From contig NZ_JAGIOH010000001.1 of the NCBI RefSeq assembly GCF_017876625.1, forward strand, positions 806,001 through 870,000: a stretch of DNA of 64,000 bases, read 5' to 3'. Position numbers and translations under genes: made by a program. Below are positions 17,067 to 25,976 of the stretch, piece after piece; within the stretch, counting starts at the first letter, position 1, and each line of letters begins with the position of its first letter. Origin of the DNA: Streptomyces syringium. Lineage in GTDB: Bacteria > Actinomycetota > Actinomycetes > Streptomycetales > Streptomycetaceae. The notes beneath the pieces are model-generated. The model saw only the letters and a program-made list of their open reading frames with translations. It searched no databases and had not been told where the DNA came from.

Positions 17067-20042
17067 CTAGTCGGCGGGCCGCGCGGCCGCTTCCTCGCGC
17101 GCGCCGGCACCGGCGGTCTCGCGGGCGCCGTCACGGGTCAGGAGGATCCGCAGGTCGTCGGCCTCCGGGACGCCCAGGCGCAGGAAGATCTCGTAGGCGG
17201 CGAGCCGGCTCGCCCGCGCCCGGTCGGGGTGGTGCAGCAGGTCGAGCGCGTGGCCGAGCACGGCGAGCGCCTTGGCCCGGCCCCATGCGTCCCGGACCTC
17301 CTCCAGCGTGGCGACGGACTGCTCCGCGTGGCGGGCGGCGCGCTCCGGGGCCCCGGCGGCCAGGTCGTTCTCGGCCATCCGGAAGAGGGTGAGCCCTTCC
17401 CACAGCCGGTTGCGGTGCGCGCCGAAGAGGGTCAGCGCCTCGGTGAGCCGGGCCGCCGACTCCTCGGTCCGGCCGGTGCCGGCCAGGACGATGCCCAGTT
17501 GGTACAGCGCGTGGCCCACCAGGTGGGTGCTGCCCAGGGAGCGGTGCAGGGCGAGGCCCTCCTCGGCCACCATGAGGGCCGGCTCCCGGTGGCCGAGAGC
17601 GAGGTACACCCGGGCGAGCGCGCCGAAGGCGTTCGCCTCGCCGAGCCGGTCACCGTTCGCACGGAAGACGGCCAGGGCCTCGGACAGTCGCTCGCGCGCC
17701 GCGTCGTGACGGCGCATGTGGTGGTCGCACCGGGACAGCTGCACCAGGCAGTCGGCGGTGGTCAGCGGGTCGTCGGCGGCGCGGCTCAGCGCCAGCGCCT
17801 CCCGGCAGACGGGGACGAGCTCGACGAGCCGGTCGGCGTGGTAGTACACGGAGCCGAGGACGAGATACGCGCGGCCGGCGCTGCGCCGGTCGGCCACCCG
17901 CAGCGCGCAGGCGATCACCGCCCGGGCGGCCTGCTCGAACTCCCGCCCGTGTGCCCCGTACTCGAACAGGCCGTCCATCATGAGCAGCAGGTCGGCGGCG
18001 GGCGCGACGGCGTGGGACGGTTCCGCGACCGCCTGGCCCACCGCCGCGAACAGGCACGACGCCTCGGTGAAGAGCCAGTCGCGGGCGGCGTCGGCACTGT
18101 CGAAGGTGAGGCCGGGGGTCGGGGAGGCGACGTCGCGGCGGCCCGCTCCGGGGCTGGTGAGCAGATGGGAGGCGCGCGCCGTGGCGACGTAGAACTCCAT
18201 GAGGCGGCGCAGCGCGTCGGCCCGCTGCCGCGGGGACTCCTCGGCTTCGGCGCGCTCACGGGCGAAGAGCCGCAGCAGGTCGTGGAAGCGGTAGCGGCCG
18301 GGCGCCGGGGACTCCAGCAGGCTGGCGTCCACGAGCGCCTCGCACAGCGGCTCGGCCTCCCGCTCCGCGAGGCCGAGGACCGCCGCGGCGGCGGCCGCCG
18401 AGATGTCCGTGCCGTCGGGGAGGGACAGCAGCCGGAAGGTCCGCCGGGCGCGTTCGTCGAGCTGGTGGTAGCCGAGGGCGAAGGCGGCCTCGACCGCCAG
18501 GTCCGCGACGCGCAGCTCGGCCAGCCGGTGTTTCCGGTCGGCGAGCCGGTCGTTGAGGGTGGCGAGGGTCCACGTGGGGCGGGTGGCGAGGCGGGCGGCC
18601 ACGATCCGTACGGCCAGCGGCAGGAGGCCGCAGGCCAAGACCAGTTGGGCGGCCGGTTCCGGCTCCGCCTCGGTGCGGTCCGTGCCCACGACCCGCCCCA
18701 GGAGGGTGACCGCTTCCCGCGCCGTCATGACGTCGAGGTCCATCAGGCGCGCGGACGGCAGGTCGCCCAGTTTGGCGCGGCTCGTGATCAGCACGGCGCA
18801 CGAGGGAGTCCCGGGCAGAAAGGGCCGGACCTGGTCGGCGTCCCGGGCGTTGTCCAGCAGGATCAGCACCCGGCGGTCGGCCAGCTGGGTGCGGAAGCAC
18901 GCGGCGCGCTCGGCCAGCCCGTCGGGTACGGCCGCGTCGTCGACGCCGAGCGCCCGGAGGAACGAGCCGAGGACGGTGGCCGGGTCCGCCGGGCGTTCCC
19001 CGGTGCCCTGGAGATCGGCGTAGAACTGCCCGTGCGGGAAGTCCTCGCGGACCCGGTGGGCGGCGTGCACGGCCAGGGCGCTCTTGCCGACCCCGCCGAT
19101 GCCGGAGACCGCGACCGTGACGACCGCCTGCGGATGCCCGGGGGCGAGGGCGCGGCACAGCTCGTCGACGGTCTCTTCGCGGCCGGTGAAATCCGCCGGA
19201 TCGCCGGGGAGCTGGGCGGGGACGGCCCGCTCCCCCGGGGTGAGGTGGCCGGCGCCGGGGGCCGGCGCGTCCGGTGCCGCGGCCAGGATCCGCCGCTGGA
19301 TTCCGACGAGCTCGCGGCCGGGTTCGAGGCCGAGCTCCTCCGACAGGGCCCTGCGCGTCTCCTCGTACACGGCGAGCGCCTCGGCGCTGCGGCCGGCGCG
19401 GTGCAGGGCGACCAGGCGCAGCGCGCACAGCCGCTCGCGCAGCGGGTGCCGGGCGGTCAGCTCGGCCAGCTCCCGCAGGGCGGGCTCGGCGGCGCCCAGC
19501 TCCAGGTCGAGTTCGAGGCGGGTCTCGAGCGCCATCAGCCTGCGGTCGGCGAGCCGGTCGCGGTGGGAGCGCACCTGGGCGCCGGCCAGACCGTGCAAGG
19601 GCTCGTCGGTCCACAGCGCGAGCGCCGATCTCAGCAGGTCGCGGGCGTCCGTGAGCCGACCGCAGGCCCGCGCGCGGGCGGCGGCGGCCACCCGGTCCTC
19701 GAACCGGGCCACGTCCAGCGCCTGACGGGGTATCCGCAGGGCGTAGCCGTCGGACACGGACACCAGGAACCGCGGCGCCGCACCCGGCTCCCGCTCCGGC
19801 TCCAGCAGCTTGCGCAGCCGGGAGACGTAGGTGCGCAGCGCTCCGACGGCGCGGGGCGGCGGGTTCTCGCCCCATACCGCGTCCACGATCTCGGCGGCCG
19901 AGGCGGCGTGCCCCTGGCGCAGCAGTAATTCCGCGAGGAGTGTCCGCTGTTGCGGGGAGCCGAGCTCCAGGGCCTCGCCGTCGCGCCAGGCCCGCAGTCG
20001 GCCGAGTACGGCGAATGTCAGCCCGCCAGCGTCGTTGACCAT
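17067..20042 (-). CDS. AfsR/SARP-family regulator with NB-ARC and TPR domains (2)
   Basis: 991 residues, same architecture as the neighbour: winged-helix/BTAD (LTFAVLGRLRAWRDGEALEL, EIVDAVWGENPPPRAVGAL), NB-ARC with Walker A GIGGVGKSALAVHAAHR and Walker B VLILLDNARDADQV, then TPR repeats ending in VPEADDLRILLTRDG. ATG at 20040-20042 is chosen; an upstream TTG is unlikely. About 370 bases separate it from the divergent prodomain/protease gene set, making it a candidate regulator of that set (inference). The C-terminus ends in a short Ala/Glu-rich tail absent from the other AfsR copy. Confidence 0.93.
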   Translation of the reverse strand: MVNDAGGLTFAVLGRLRAWRDGEALELGSPQQRTLLAELLLRQGHAASAAEIVDAVWGENPPPRAVGALRTYVSRLRKLLEPEREPGAAPRFLVSVSDGYALRIPRQALDVARFEDRVAAAARARACGRLTDARDLLRSALALWTDEPLHGLAGAQVRSHRDRLADRRLMALETRLELDLELGAAEPALRELAELTARHPLRERLCALRLVALHRAGRSAEALAVYEETRRALSEELGLEPGRELVGIQRRILAAAPDAPAPGAGHLTPGERAVPAQLPGDPADFTGREETVDELCRALAPGHPQAVVTVAVSGIGGVGKSALAVHAAHRVREDFPHGQFYADLQGTGERPADPATVLGSFLRALGVDDAAVPDGLAERAACFRTQLADRRVLILLDNARDADQVRPFLPGTPSCAVLITSRAKLGDLPSARLMDLDVMTAREAVTLLGRVVGTDRTEAEPEPAAQLVLACGLLPLAVRIVAARLATRPTWTLATLNDRLADRKHRLAELRVADLAVEAAFALGYHQLDERARRTFRLLSLPDGTDISAAAAAAVLGLAEREAEPLCEALVDASLLESPAPGRYRFHDLLRLFARERAEAEESPRQRADALRRLMEFYVATARASHLLTSPGAGRRDVASPTPGLTFDSADAARDWLFTEASCLFAAVGQAVAEPSHAVAPAADLLLMMDGLFEYGAHGREFEQAARAVIACALRVADRRSAGRAYLVLGSVYYHADRLVELVPVCREALALSRAADDPLTTADCLVQLSRCDHHMRRHDAARERLSEALAVFRANGDRLGEANAFGALARVYLALGHREPALMVAEEGLALHRSLGSTHLVGHALYQLGIVLAGTGRTEESAARLTEALTLFGAHRNRLWEGLTLFRMAENDLAAGAPERAARHAEQSVATLEEVRDAWGRAKALAVLGHALDLLHHPDRARASRLAAYEIFLRLGVPEADDLRILLTRDGARETAGAGAREEAAARPAD

Positions 20043-20411
20043 GCCTGCCCCCAAAAGCGCCGGACGCGGGCCGTTCCCGACCGAGCACCCGATTCCCCGT
20101 TCTGTGCTCTTCGCGCGGTTCCCCCCGGCACGCGCTCAGGGCCGAATCGTAACTCCGTGCTGTTCGGCGGGCGCTTTTCGACGCGGGAACGCGCAGGTCA
20201 CGGGGGTTTTATGGGGGTGTTTTCAGCCAGGGTTCGGCATGCGGACAGAGGGCGGATTCCGGTGGATCGGCCCCGGACGGCCCTTCCGGCAGTGCCCGGC
20301 CGCCACCGTGACGCTGCCGTGACGGGCGGGTGACGAGGTCCTCACTAGCCTCGGCCGGGCCCAGTGGCCGAGCAGCAGGCACGGGACCAGGGGCACGCGG
20401 AGGGGTTGCCC
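20043..20411. promoter_or_regulatory. Divergent promoter region with 11-bp direct repeat
   Basis: The spacer between AfsR-like 2 and the protease operon. GGGGGTTTTAT (20202-20212) is followed directly by GGGGGTGTTTT (20213-20223), a direct repeat with the 11-bp period known for SARP binding sites. A TAGCCT hexamer at 20346-20351 is a plausible -10 for the plus-strand operon. AT-rich stretches here contrast with the surrounding DNA. Binding is not demonstrated. Confidence 0.45.
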
Positions 20412-20693
20412 ATGGCCGAGGCGGAAATCGTCGTCCAGCTTCGTACGCAGTCGCCCACCGGTCTCGCGGAGCCCGTCGGGGCCGTGCGGCCGGCGGACCT
20501 GCACGGCTGGCTGGCGCGGCGGTTCGGCGTCACCGCCGAGCCACTGCACCCGGGCGGTGGTGATCCGGACTCGGCACGGTGGCTCAGGGTCGGTGTTCCC
20601 GCCGGCGCGGATGCCGAGGCCGTCGCGGCGGCCCTGCGCGCCCGCCCGGACGTCGAGGCCGCCTATGTGAAACCGCCGGCAGACCTTCCGTAA
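20412..20693 (+). CDS. Free-standing S8-prodomain-like protein
   Basis: 93 residues, no signal peptide. The last third, DAEAVAAALRARPDVEAAYV followed by KPPADLP, matches residues 111-138 of the protease encoded 18 bases downstream (LEELAERLRSSDAVEAAYVK). This position is the junction between prodomain and catalytic domain in S8 proteases. The protein thus looks like a detached prodomain and could act in trans as chaperone or inhibitor (inference). ATG at 20412 is chosen because AGGGG lies 6 bases before it. It is the first gene of a compact plus-strand set. Confidence 0.65.
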   Translation: MAEAEIVVQLRTQSPTGLAEPVGAVRPADLHGWLARRFGVTAEPLHPGGGDPDSARWLRVGVPAGADAEAVAAALRARPDVEAAYVKPPADLP

Positions 20694-20711
20694 CGGGCGA
20701 AGGAGAGTGCT

Positions 20712-22532
20712 GTGGCACAGCGAACAGGTGCGGGAAACGGCGGGGGCGGCACGGCCCCTCCGCCTCAATCGCCTTCCGGGCGCGCCGAGCTGGTGTGCGT
20801 GACGCGCGCCGGTGCGGGCGTTCGGATCACTGCGACCGGCGCGAGCGCCGATTCGGATGTCCCGGTGAACGGTCTGCATGCCGTGGCCGCCGACGCGGAC
20901 GTCGTCATCACTCCGCTGTTCGGCACCGACCCGGACAGGCTGCTCGCCCAGGCGGAACGGGCGGACGCACCGCCCCTCGACGACGACGCGCGCGAGATCA
21001 TCGACAGGATGGCGCGTTTCTACCAGGTGTCGGCTCCGGCCGACCGGCTGGAGGAACTGGCCGAGCGGCTGCGCTCCTCGGACGCCGTCGAAGCCGCCTA
21101 CGTCAAACCCGGCGCGCAGCTCGCGACCCGGGAGAGCACGGCCAAGGCGTCGAAGAAGTCGGGCACCGACAGCGGAGCGGGCACCGGCGAAGCGGGCGCG
21201 CCCCTCAACGACATGGTCCCCGCGGCGGCGGACGCCCCGCCCGTCACCCCGGACTTCACCGCCCGCCAGGGCTATCTCGACGCCGCACCGGGCGGGATCG
21301 ACGCCCGCTACGCCTGGACGCGGCCGGGCGGCCGGGGCGCGGGGGTCCGGGTCATCGACTGCGAGTGGGGCTGGCGCTTCACCCACGAGGACCTGCTGAA
21401 CAACCAGGGCGGCATCGTCTCCGGCACGGGCAGCACCGACACCGCGTTCGTCAACCACGGCACGGCCGTCCTCGGCGAGATCGGCGGGGACGTCAACACA
21501 CTCGGCGTCACCGGCATTTCGCCCGACGCGGTGACCAGCGCCTCCGCGTTCTCCATCGCGACCTCCACCGCGATCCGCAACGCGGCCGACCGGCTCGGGC
21601 CGGGCGACATCATCCTGCTGGAGATCCACCGGCCGGGTCCCAACGCGACCGGCTCCGGCCAGCAGGGCTTCATCGCCGTCGAGTGGTGGCCGGACGACTT
21701 CCTGGCCATCCGCTACGCCGTCAACAGGGGCATCGTCGTGGTCGAGGCCGCGGGCAACGGCGCGGAGAACCTGGACGCCGCCGTCTACGACACCCCGCAG
21801 CCCGGCTTCCCCGCCTGGTGGCGCAACCCCTTCCGGCGCACCGCGCTGGACGCCGGCGCAGTGATCGTCGGCGCCGGGGCGCCACCACCGGGAACCCATG
21901 GCGCCAACCACGGCCCCGACCGGTCGCGGCTGGACTTCTCCAACCACGGTGCCTGTGTGGACGCCCAGGGCTGGGGGCGGGAGGTGACCACCACCGGCTA
22001 CGGCGATCTGCAGGGCGGCACCAACCAGGACCTGTGGTACACCGACCGGTTCAGCGGCACCTCCAGTGCCTCGCCGATCGTCGTCGGCGCGCTGGCCTCC
22101 ACCCAGGGGGTGCTGCGGGCCCACGGCAGGATCCGGCTGTCCCCGGCGCGCGCCAGGGAGCTGTTGCGCGCCACCGGCTCGCCGCAGCAGGACGCGCCCG
22201 GCCGTCCGGCCACCCAGCGCATCGGCAACCGTCCCGACCTGCGGCAGCTGATCCCGGCCGCGTTGCAGACGGCCACCTGGGTCGGCGTCCAGTTCCGGGG
22301 CACCCTGGCGGGCAACCGGACCGGCCGCTGGTTCACCTACAACTGGCCCGCCCACTGGCACGTGGTGTGGACGGTCCAGCCGACCAGCGTCCGTCCCGGC
22401 GCGCCCCAGGTCCGCTGGCGGGTCCGGGTCGAGCGGGCCAGTGACGCGTATGCGACGTACTGGATCGACGTGACCAACCTCGTGGCCGACCCGGTCGACT
22501 TCGAGGCCCGGTTCGCGGTCCTCGGATGGTGA
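20712..22532 (+). CDS. S8-family serine peptidase, apparently cytoplasmic
   Basis: 606 residues. A prodomain-like segment at 25-138 ends in VEAAYVKP. The subtilase core has catalytic Asp216 in RVIDCEWGW, His249 in VNHGTAVLGE, oxyanion Asn349 in EAAGNGAEN and Ser451 in FSGTSSASP. Residues about 522-606 form a separate beta-rich domain (GVQFRGTLAGNRTGRWFTYN, PTSVRPGAPQ, VERAS). The N-terminus has no signal peptide, unusual for a subtilase of this size, so an intracellular role is inferred. The flanking small genes encode paralogues of its prodomain and of its C-terminal domain. Confidence 0.85.
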   Translation: MAQRTGAGNGGGGTAPPPQSPSGRAELVCVTRAGAGVRITATGASADSDVPVNGLHAVAADADVVITPLFGTDPDRLLAQAERADAPPLDDDAREIIDRMARFYQVSAPADRLEELAERLRSSDAVEAAYVKPGAQLATRESTAKASKKSGTDSGAGTGEAGAPLNDMVPAAADAPPVTPDFTARQGYLDAAPGGIDARYAWTRPGGRGAGVRVIDCEWGWRFTHEDLLNNQGGIVSGTGSTDTAFVNHGTAVLGEIGGDVNTLGVTGISPDAVTSASAFSIATSTAIRNAADRLGPGDIILLEIHRPGPNATGSGQQGFIAVEWWPDDFLAIRYAVNRGIVVVEAAGNGAENLDAAVYDTPQPGFPAWWRNPFRRTALDAGAVIVGAGAPPPGTHGANHGPDRSRLDFSNHGACVDAQGWGREVTTTGYGDLQGGTNQDLWYTDRFSGTSSASPIVVGALASTQGVLRAHGRIRLSPARARELLRATGSPQQDAPGRPATQRIGNRPDLRQLIPAALQTATWVGVQFRGTLAGNRTGRWFTYNWPAHWHVVWTVQPTSVRPGAPQVRWRVRVERASDAYATYWIDVTNLVADPVDFEARFAVLGW

Positions 22533-22628
22533 CGGCCGGACGGTGAGCGCGGGACCGGACACGCCGGACCGGACACGCCGGGATCGGGATCGGGAGATGC
22601 GGGATCGGGATCGGGAGAGGGAGCAACG

Positions 22629-22883
22629 ATGCGAGTAGGAACGCAGTTCACCGGAACGCTGGGCCCCGGGCAGACCGGCCGCTGGTTCACCCACAGCTGG
22701 CCTCAGGAGTGGCACGTCATCTGGTACTTCATGCCGACGTCGCCCCAGGCCGGGGCCCCGCAGATCGAGTGGGAGACCACGGTGGAGCGGGCGTCCGCCA
22801 CGGCGGTGACCTACTGGCTGACGGTGAAGAACATCAGCGGCGCGCAGATCAACTTCGAAGGCCGTTACGCGGTCCTCAATTAG
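22629..22883 (+). CDS. Free-standing copy of the protease C-terminal domain
   Basis: 84 residues. Aligns along its whole length with the last 85 residues of the preceding protease: GTQFTGTLGPGQTGRWFTHS versus GVQFRGTLAGNRTGRWFTYN, then WHVIW/WHVVW, PTSPQAGAPQ/PTSVRPGAPQ, VERAS/VERAS, TYW/TYW and FEGRYAVL/FEARFAVL. No signal peptide. It may compete with or scaffold the protease domain (inference). Its sequence resembles a small beta-sandwich, but no named family could be assigned. AGGGAG lies a few bases before the ATG. Confidence 0.7.
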   Translation: MRVGTQFTGTLGPGQTGRWFTHSWPQEWHVIWYFMPTSPQAGAPQIEWETTVERASATAVTYWLTVKNISGAQINFEGRYAVLN

Positions 22884-22928
22884 TCCTCAGCAACGAGACC
22901 TCAGCCCGTCTCACCTAGGGAGCCGTCC

Positions 22929-23237
22929 ATGAAGCTGCACATCACGGTCGCGGACGACGGCGGGCCCCCGGGCACCGCGGCGGTCACCACGCCGGCCACC
23001 GGTCCAGGGGCCCCTGATGCAGGGGCCGCCGATGCGGGGGCCGCACCCGGCGCGACGGCCGGGGGGCCGGCCGCGGGCGCCGCGGGTCAGGGCACCGACG
23101 GCGGCGCGGCCCCCGGCTGGCTGACCGACCTCGTCCGTCTCGCCGACGCCGGTCGGGTGCCCCGGCCGGACGCCCCCGCGGGCCCCGGCCAGGACGCGGG
23201 CAGCCAGGACGCGGGTGCCGCACCTGTCTCCGGCTGA
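22929..23237 (+). CDS. Small Ala/Gly-rich protein of unknown function
   Basis: 102 residues. After a short beta-like start (MKLHITVADDG) most of the protein is low-complexity Ala/Gly/Pro. One conserved-looking segment interrupts it: APGWLTDLVRLADAGRVPRP. It lies 45 bases after the C-domain protein and precedes a hairpin, so it is probably the last gene of the protease set. It might be a protease substrate or partner (speculative). AGGGAG precedes the ATG. Confidence 0.5.
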   Translation: MKLHITVADDGGPPGTAAVTTPATGPGAPDAGAADAGAAPGATAGGPAAGAAGQGTDGGAAPGWLTDLVRLADAGRVPRPDAPAGPGQDAGSQDAGAAPVSG

Positions 23238-23606
23238 CCCGGGGACAGGAACGGAAAGGAAGAAGGGGTGCGGGGCGGTGGCGGAAGAGACGGCTGCCCC
23301 GCACCCCTGCCATCCCCGGCCGGGACGCCGGTCCCGGTACCGGAACCGCCGTCCGCCCCGGGCGCGGGTCCCGCGCGCCCAGCTCGCCGTCACCTGTTGG
23401 CCGACCAGCGGTAAGCCGCATGTTCCCCGGTCTCTCGCGGCACCGCCTATCCCTTGGCATGTGCCCCCAAACTCGGGCATCCTCGTCGTGGGGACCGGGA
23501 TCGACGGGCACAGACCGGGTTCGTCACGCCGACCGCCCCCCAGTCAGGCAGCGCCAGGACGCGGCCGCCGCGCGGCACGTGCCGCGGGCGCCCGGTGGGG
23601 GGAGCC
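23238..23606. other. Intergenic region with hairpin
   Basis: About 370 bases without a gene. It holds the terminator-like hairpin at 23265-23307 and, further on, the untranslated region before the SARP gene. Nothing else was recognised. Confidence 0.5.
23265..23307 (+). terminator. 12-bp stem hairpin ending the protease operon
   Basis: Arms 23265-23276 (GGGGTGCGGGGC) and 23296-23307 (GCCCCGCACCCC) are perfect complements. Located 28 bases after the stop of the Ala/Gly-rich protein gene. Confidence 0.6.
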
Positions 23607-24422
23607 ATGACCGATACACGGGGGAATTCCGACGTCCCACGCCAGCTGACCGCCGGGGAGCGGCCCGCGCCCGCGCACCGGCCGGCGCAGCGGACGCCGG
23701 GCCGGGTCACGGTCGCCCTCCTCGGCGGGTTCCGGCTCAGCCTCGACGGCCGTGACGTGGAACTGCCGGGCGGGGCGCAGCGGTTGGTCGCGGCCCTCGC
23801 GCTGAGCGGCCGGATGAGCCGCAGCCGACTGGCCGGGACGCTCTGGCCGGAGACCGAGGAGCACCGCGCCCTGGCCCGGCTGCGGACCGGTATCTGGCGG
23901 GTCAACCAGGCGGCCCCGGAGCTGGTGGTCACCACTGCCGGTGAGATCGCGTTGCACACGCGCGCCGAGGTGGACGTCCGTGAGGTGGTCGACCGTTCGC
24001 TGCGGGTGCTGCACGGCGGAGAGGTGGATGCGACGGCGTGGTCCCCGGGTGAGGACGCCGGGGATCTGCTGCCGGACTGGGAGGACGAATGGCTCGGCGA
24101 CGCCCGCGAGCGGCTGCGCCAGATGCGCCTGCACGTCATGGAGACCGTGGCCGAGCGGCTGTGCGAGAGCGGCTCCTACGGCCTGGCCATCGAGGTCGCG
24201 CTGACGGTGCTGCGCGCCGACATGCTGCGGGAGAGCGCGCACCGGGTGCTGGTGCGCGTCCACCTCGCCGAGGGCAACGTCGGCGAGGCCTGGCGGGCGT
24301 ACGAGACGTGTGTGCACGTCCTCGACCGTGAGCTGGGCGTACGCCCCACCCGGGCGACCAGCGATCTGCTCGCGGGCCGCCCACCGGGGGTACGACGCCG
24401 GGGGCTGAGCCATCCGCACTGA
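23607..24422 (+). CDS. Small SARP-family regulator (DNA-binding plus BTAD)
   Basis: 271 residues. After a 30-residue basic leader, the winged-helix domain (RVTVALLGGFRLSLDGRDVE, SRSRLAGTLWPETEEHRA) leads into a BTAD domain (LPDWEDEWLGDARERLRQMR, LHVMETVAERLCESGSYGLA, AYETCVHVLDRELGVRPTRA). It lacks the NB-ARC and TPR parts of the two large regulators upstream. Such short SARPs are usually pathway-specific activators. It lies downstream of the protease set on the same strand, behind a hairpin, so it probably has its own promoter. GGGGGGAG lies just before the ATG. Confidence 0.9.
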   Translation: MTDTRGNSDVPRQLTAGERPAPAHRPAQRTPGRVTVALLGGFRLSLDGRDVELPGGAQRLVAALALSGRMSRSRLAGTLWPETEEHRALARLRTGIWRVNQAAPELVVTTAGEIALHTRAEVDVREVVDRSLRVLHGGEVDATAWSPGEDAGDLLPDWEDEWLGDARERLRQMRLHVMETVAERLCESGSYGLAIEVALTVLRADMLRESAHRVLVRVHLAEGNVGEAWRAYETCVHVLDRELGVRPTRATSDLLAGRPPGVRRRGLSHPH

Positions 24423-24442
24423 GCACCCCGGCGCGCGGCGGT

Positions 24443-24970
24443 TCAGGCGCGGCTGAGGGCCGCGGCGCCGAAGGACACGTCGAAGCGGTCGCACCAGATG
24501 CTCACGCTGGTGTACCGGTCGAGGTCGAGCCCGGCGGGCAGGACGTAGTTCTGGTCGCCCTTGTTGCCCTTGAGCTTGCCGAGGCTGACGTGCGCCCCGT
24601 CGTCGAAGACCCGCCACCCGGCCGTGCCCTTCTTCACGGGCGCGTCGGCGACCAGGACCCGCAGATCGGGTCCGTTGCTGGTGTCGAGGTTCTCCAGCCG
24701 CAGCACGCGGCTCCCGTCGGCCAGGCGCAGGATCCGCACCTTTCCGCTGGTCGCGTGCTCGTGGCTGATCAGCTCCCCGGAGGCGAGGGTCCGCGCGGCC
24801 GCGCCTGCGGCCGCCGATTCCGTAGCGGCGGGCAGCGCCTCCCGCACGGTCTCGTCGACCCACAGCTTCCACGGCTGAAACCAGAAAGCCCCCGCCCCGA
24901 CCGCCACCAACCCGGCGACCAGCACCCCGATCACAACCCGCTTGCTCATGACGCGCCGTATGCGTCCCAT
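24443..24970 (-). CDS. DM13-domain protein, membrane-anchored
   Basis: 175 residues. One N-terminal hydrophobic helix (VVIGVLVAGLVAVGAGAFWF) anchors or exports the protein. The rest is a DM13 domain: TLASGELISHEHATSGKVRI, VLRLENLDTSNGPDLRVLVA, KLKGNKGDQNYVLP, VSIWCDRFDVSFGAAAL with the conserved Cys. DM13 proteins are proposed extracytoplasmic redox proteins (established family knowledge). The start is supported by GGAG 6 bases upstream. Convergent with the SARP gene, 20 bases apart. Confidence 0.9.
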   Translation of the reverse strand: MGRIRRVMSKRVVIGVLVAGLVAVGAGAFWFQPWKLWVDETVREALPAATESAAAGAAARTLASGELISHEHATSGKVRILRLADGSRVLRLENLDTSNGPDLRVLVADAPVKKGTAGWRVFDDGAHVSLGKLKGNKGDQNYVLPAGLDLDRYTSVSIWCDRFDVSFGAAALSRA

Positions 24971-25474
24971 GTCCGTCTCCTCACGCCCGCTGTGCCTTCA
25001 CCCATTCAACGGGGCGCGGGGGCGTGGGCCTCCTGGTTTTCGATGACGAAAGTCTTACGGCGGCATCACGAGGGGCGTCGGACGGAGGCGAGGCGCCGGG
25101 AGCGCACGCCGATGCCCCGTCCGCTGCTCCGGAGCGTGCCGGCCCGAGGCACGCCGGGTCTCACCGAGGGGGTTTGCAGATCCCATGTGGACTCCGCGAC
25201 TCGCCAGCTCACGAGTCACCCGTAGCCCGCTGCCCCTGCTCAACGCAGCACGCACGGTCTCGAGCGCGTCTTCCCTGGCGAACACCGGGACGATCGCTCT
25301 CACAGGAGGCTCACCCCGCCACCAGTGGATCAACCGAGCGGTTACCGGAGAGGGGCGAGAGCCAGAGGACCAAGCGCCGAACAGTAGGGCCAGTCAGATC
25401 TGGAGCGGAGGGCAACCAATCGATACGATCCACCGCACCGGAGTGCGATCCACCGCCTTCAGAAGGGAGTCACC
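24971..25474. other. 500-base region without convincing gene
   Basis: Open frames exist on both strands but none has a ribosome site, a family signature or normal codon bias. It marks the left edge of the patchy accessory region; the composition is less GC-rich towards 25300-25470. No transposase or repeat was recognised. Confidence 0.4.
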
Positions 25475-25972
25475 ATGGCAACCATGCTGCGCCAACAGGA
25501 AGTTGACGTACACGTCGACTTCTATGGATTCGGACTGCAAGACACCGACGACTCGGCCGTGCCCGATTCATACCCCGACGGGCGAGAACCTGATGGGCCG
25601 TTCCTCTCCGCCTACGAAGGGCGGATCGACATCGAGAGCGCCGGTCACACTCACACCGCCGCCTTGACCGTCGAAGTTTGGGACGCCAACCCACCCCAGG
25701 ACAAAAGGTTGGCGTGGGAGGTGCAGGACGAGACCGAACTCCAGTCGCCCTCCGGCGAACTGGAGATTCGGGCGGCTGCAGGAGCACAAGAGGGCTACGT
25801 GGAACTGGGCAGCCCCAATCGCCTGTGGAGAGTTCGCCTGTTCTGCGCGGGGCGTGAGGAAGTAGCCGACCTGGCCCAGCACGGAGTCCCGAACGGCGTA
25901 GAACGCTACCTGGCGCAGTTCTGGCCAGCGACCAAGAGCGGGGAGGAGAGTTCTAGCACCCCTCCCCGCTGA
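25475..25972 (+). CDS. Hypothetical acidic protein, convergent with nuclease gene
   Basis: 165 residues, acidic, no signal peptide, no named family. It has alternating beta-like segments (VDVHVDFYGFGLQDTDDSA, AALTVEVWDA, YVELGSPNRLWRVRLFCAGR) and a helical end (GVERYLAQFWPAT), resembling small single-domain proteins common in actinobacteria. Its stop is only 4 bases from the stop of the NucA/NucB-type gene on the other strand. An immunity role is conceivable from the position but is not shown. AAGGGAG precedes the ATG. Base composition is lower in GC than the flanks. Confidence 0.65.
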   Translation: MATMLRQQEVDVHVDFYGFGLQDTDDSAVPDSYPDGREPDGPFLSAYEGRIDIESAGHTHTAALTVEVWDANPPQDKRLAWEVQDETELQSPSGELEIRAAAGAQEGYVELGSPNRLWRVRLFCAGREEVADLAQHGVPNGVERYLAQFWPATKSGEESSSTPPR

Positions 25973-25976
25973 GTGG

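Noticed and set aside
16809..19928. 1039-codon plus-strand frame opposite an AfsR-like gene
   Set aside because: Antisense to a clear NB-ARC/TPR protein; repetitive Gly/Gln/Val composition with no domain.
25024..25506. Open frames in the 25.0-25.5 kb gap considered as genes
   Set aside because: No ribosome site, no family motif and poor codon bias.
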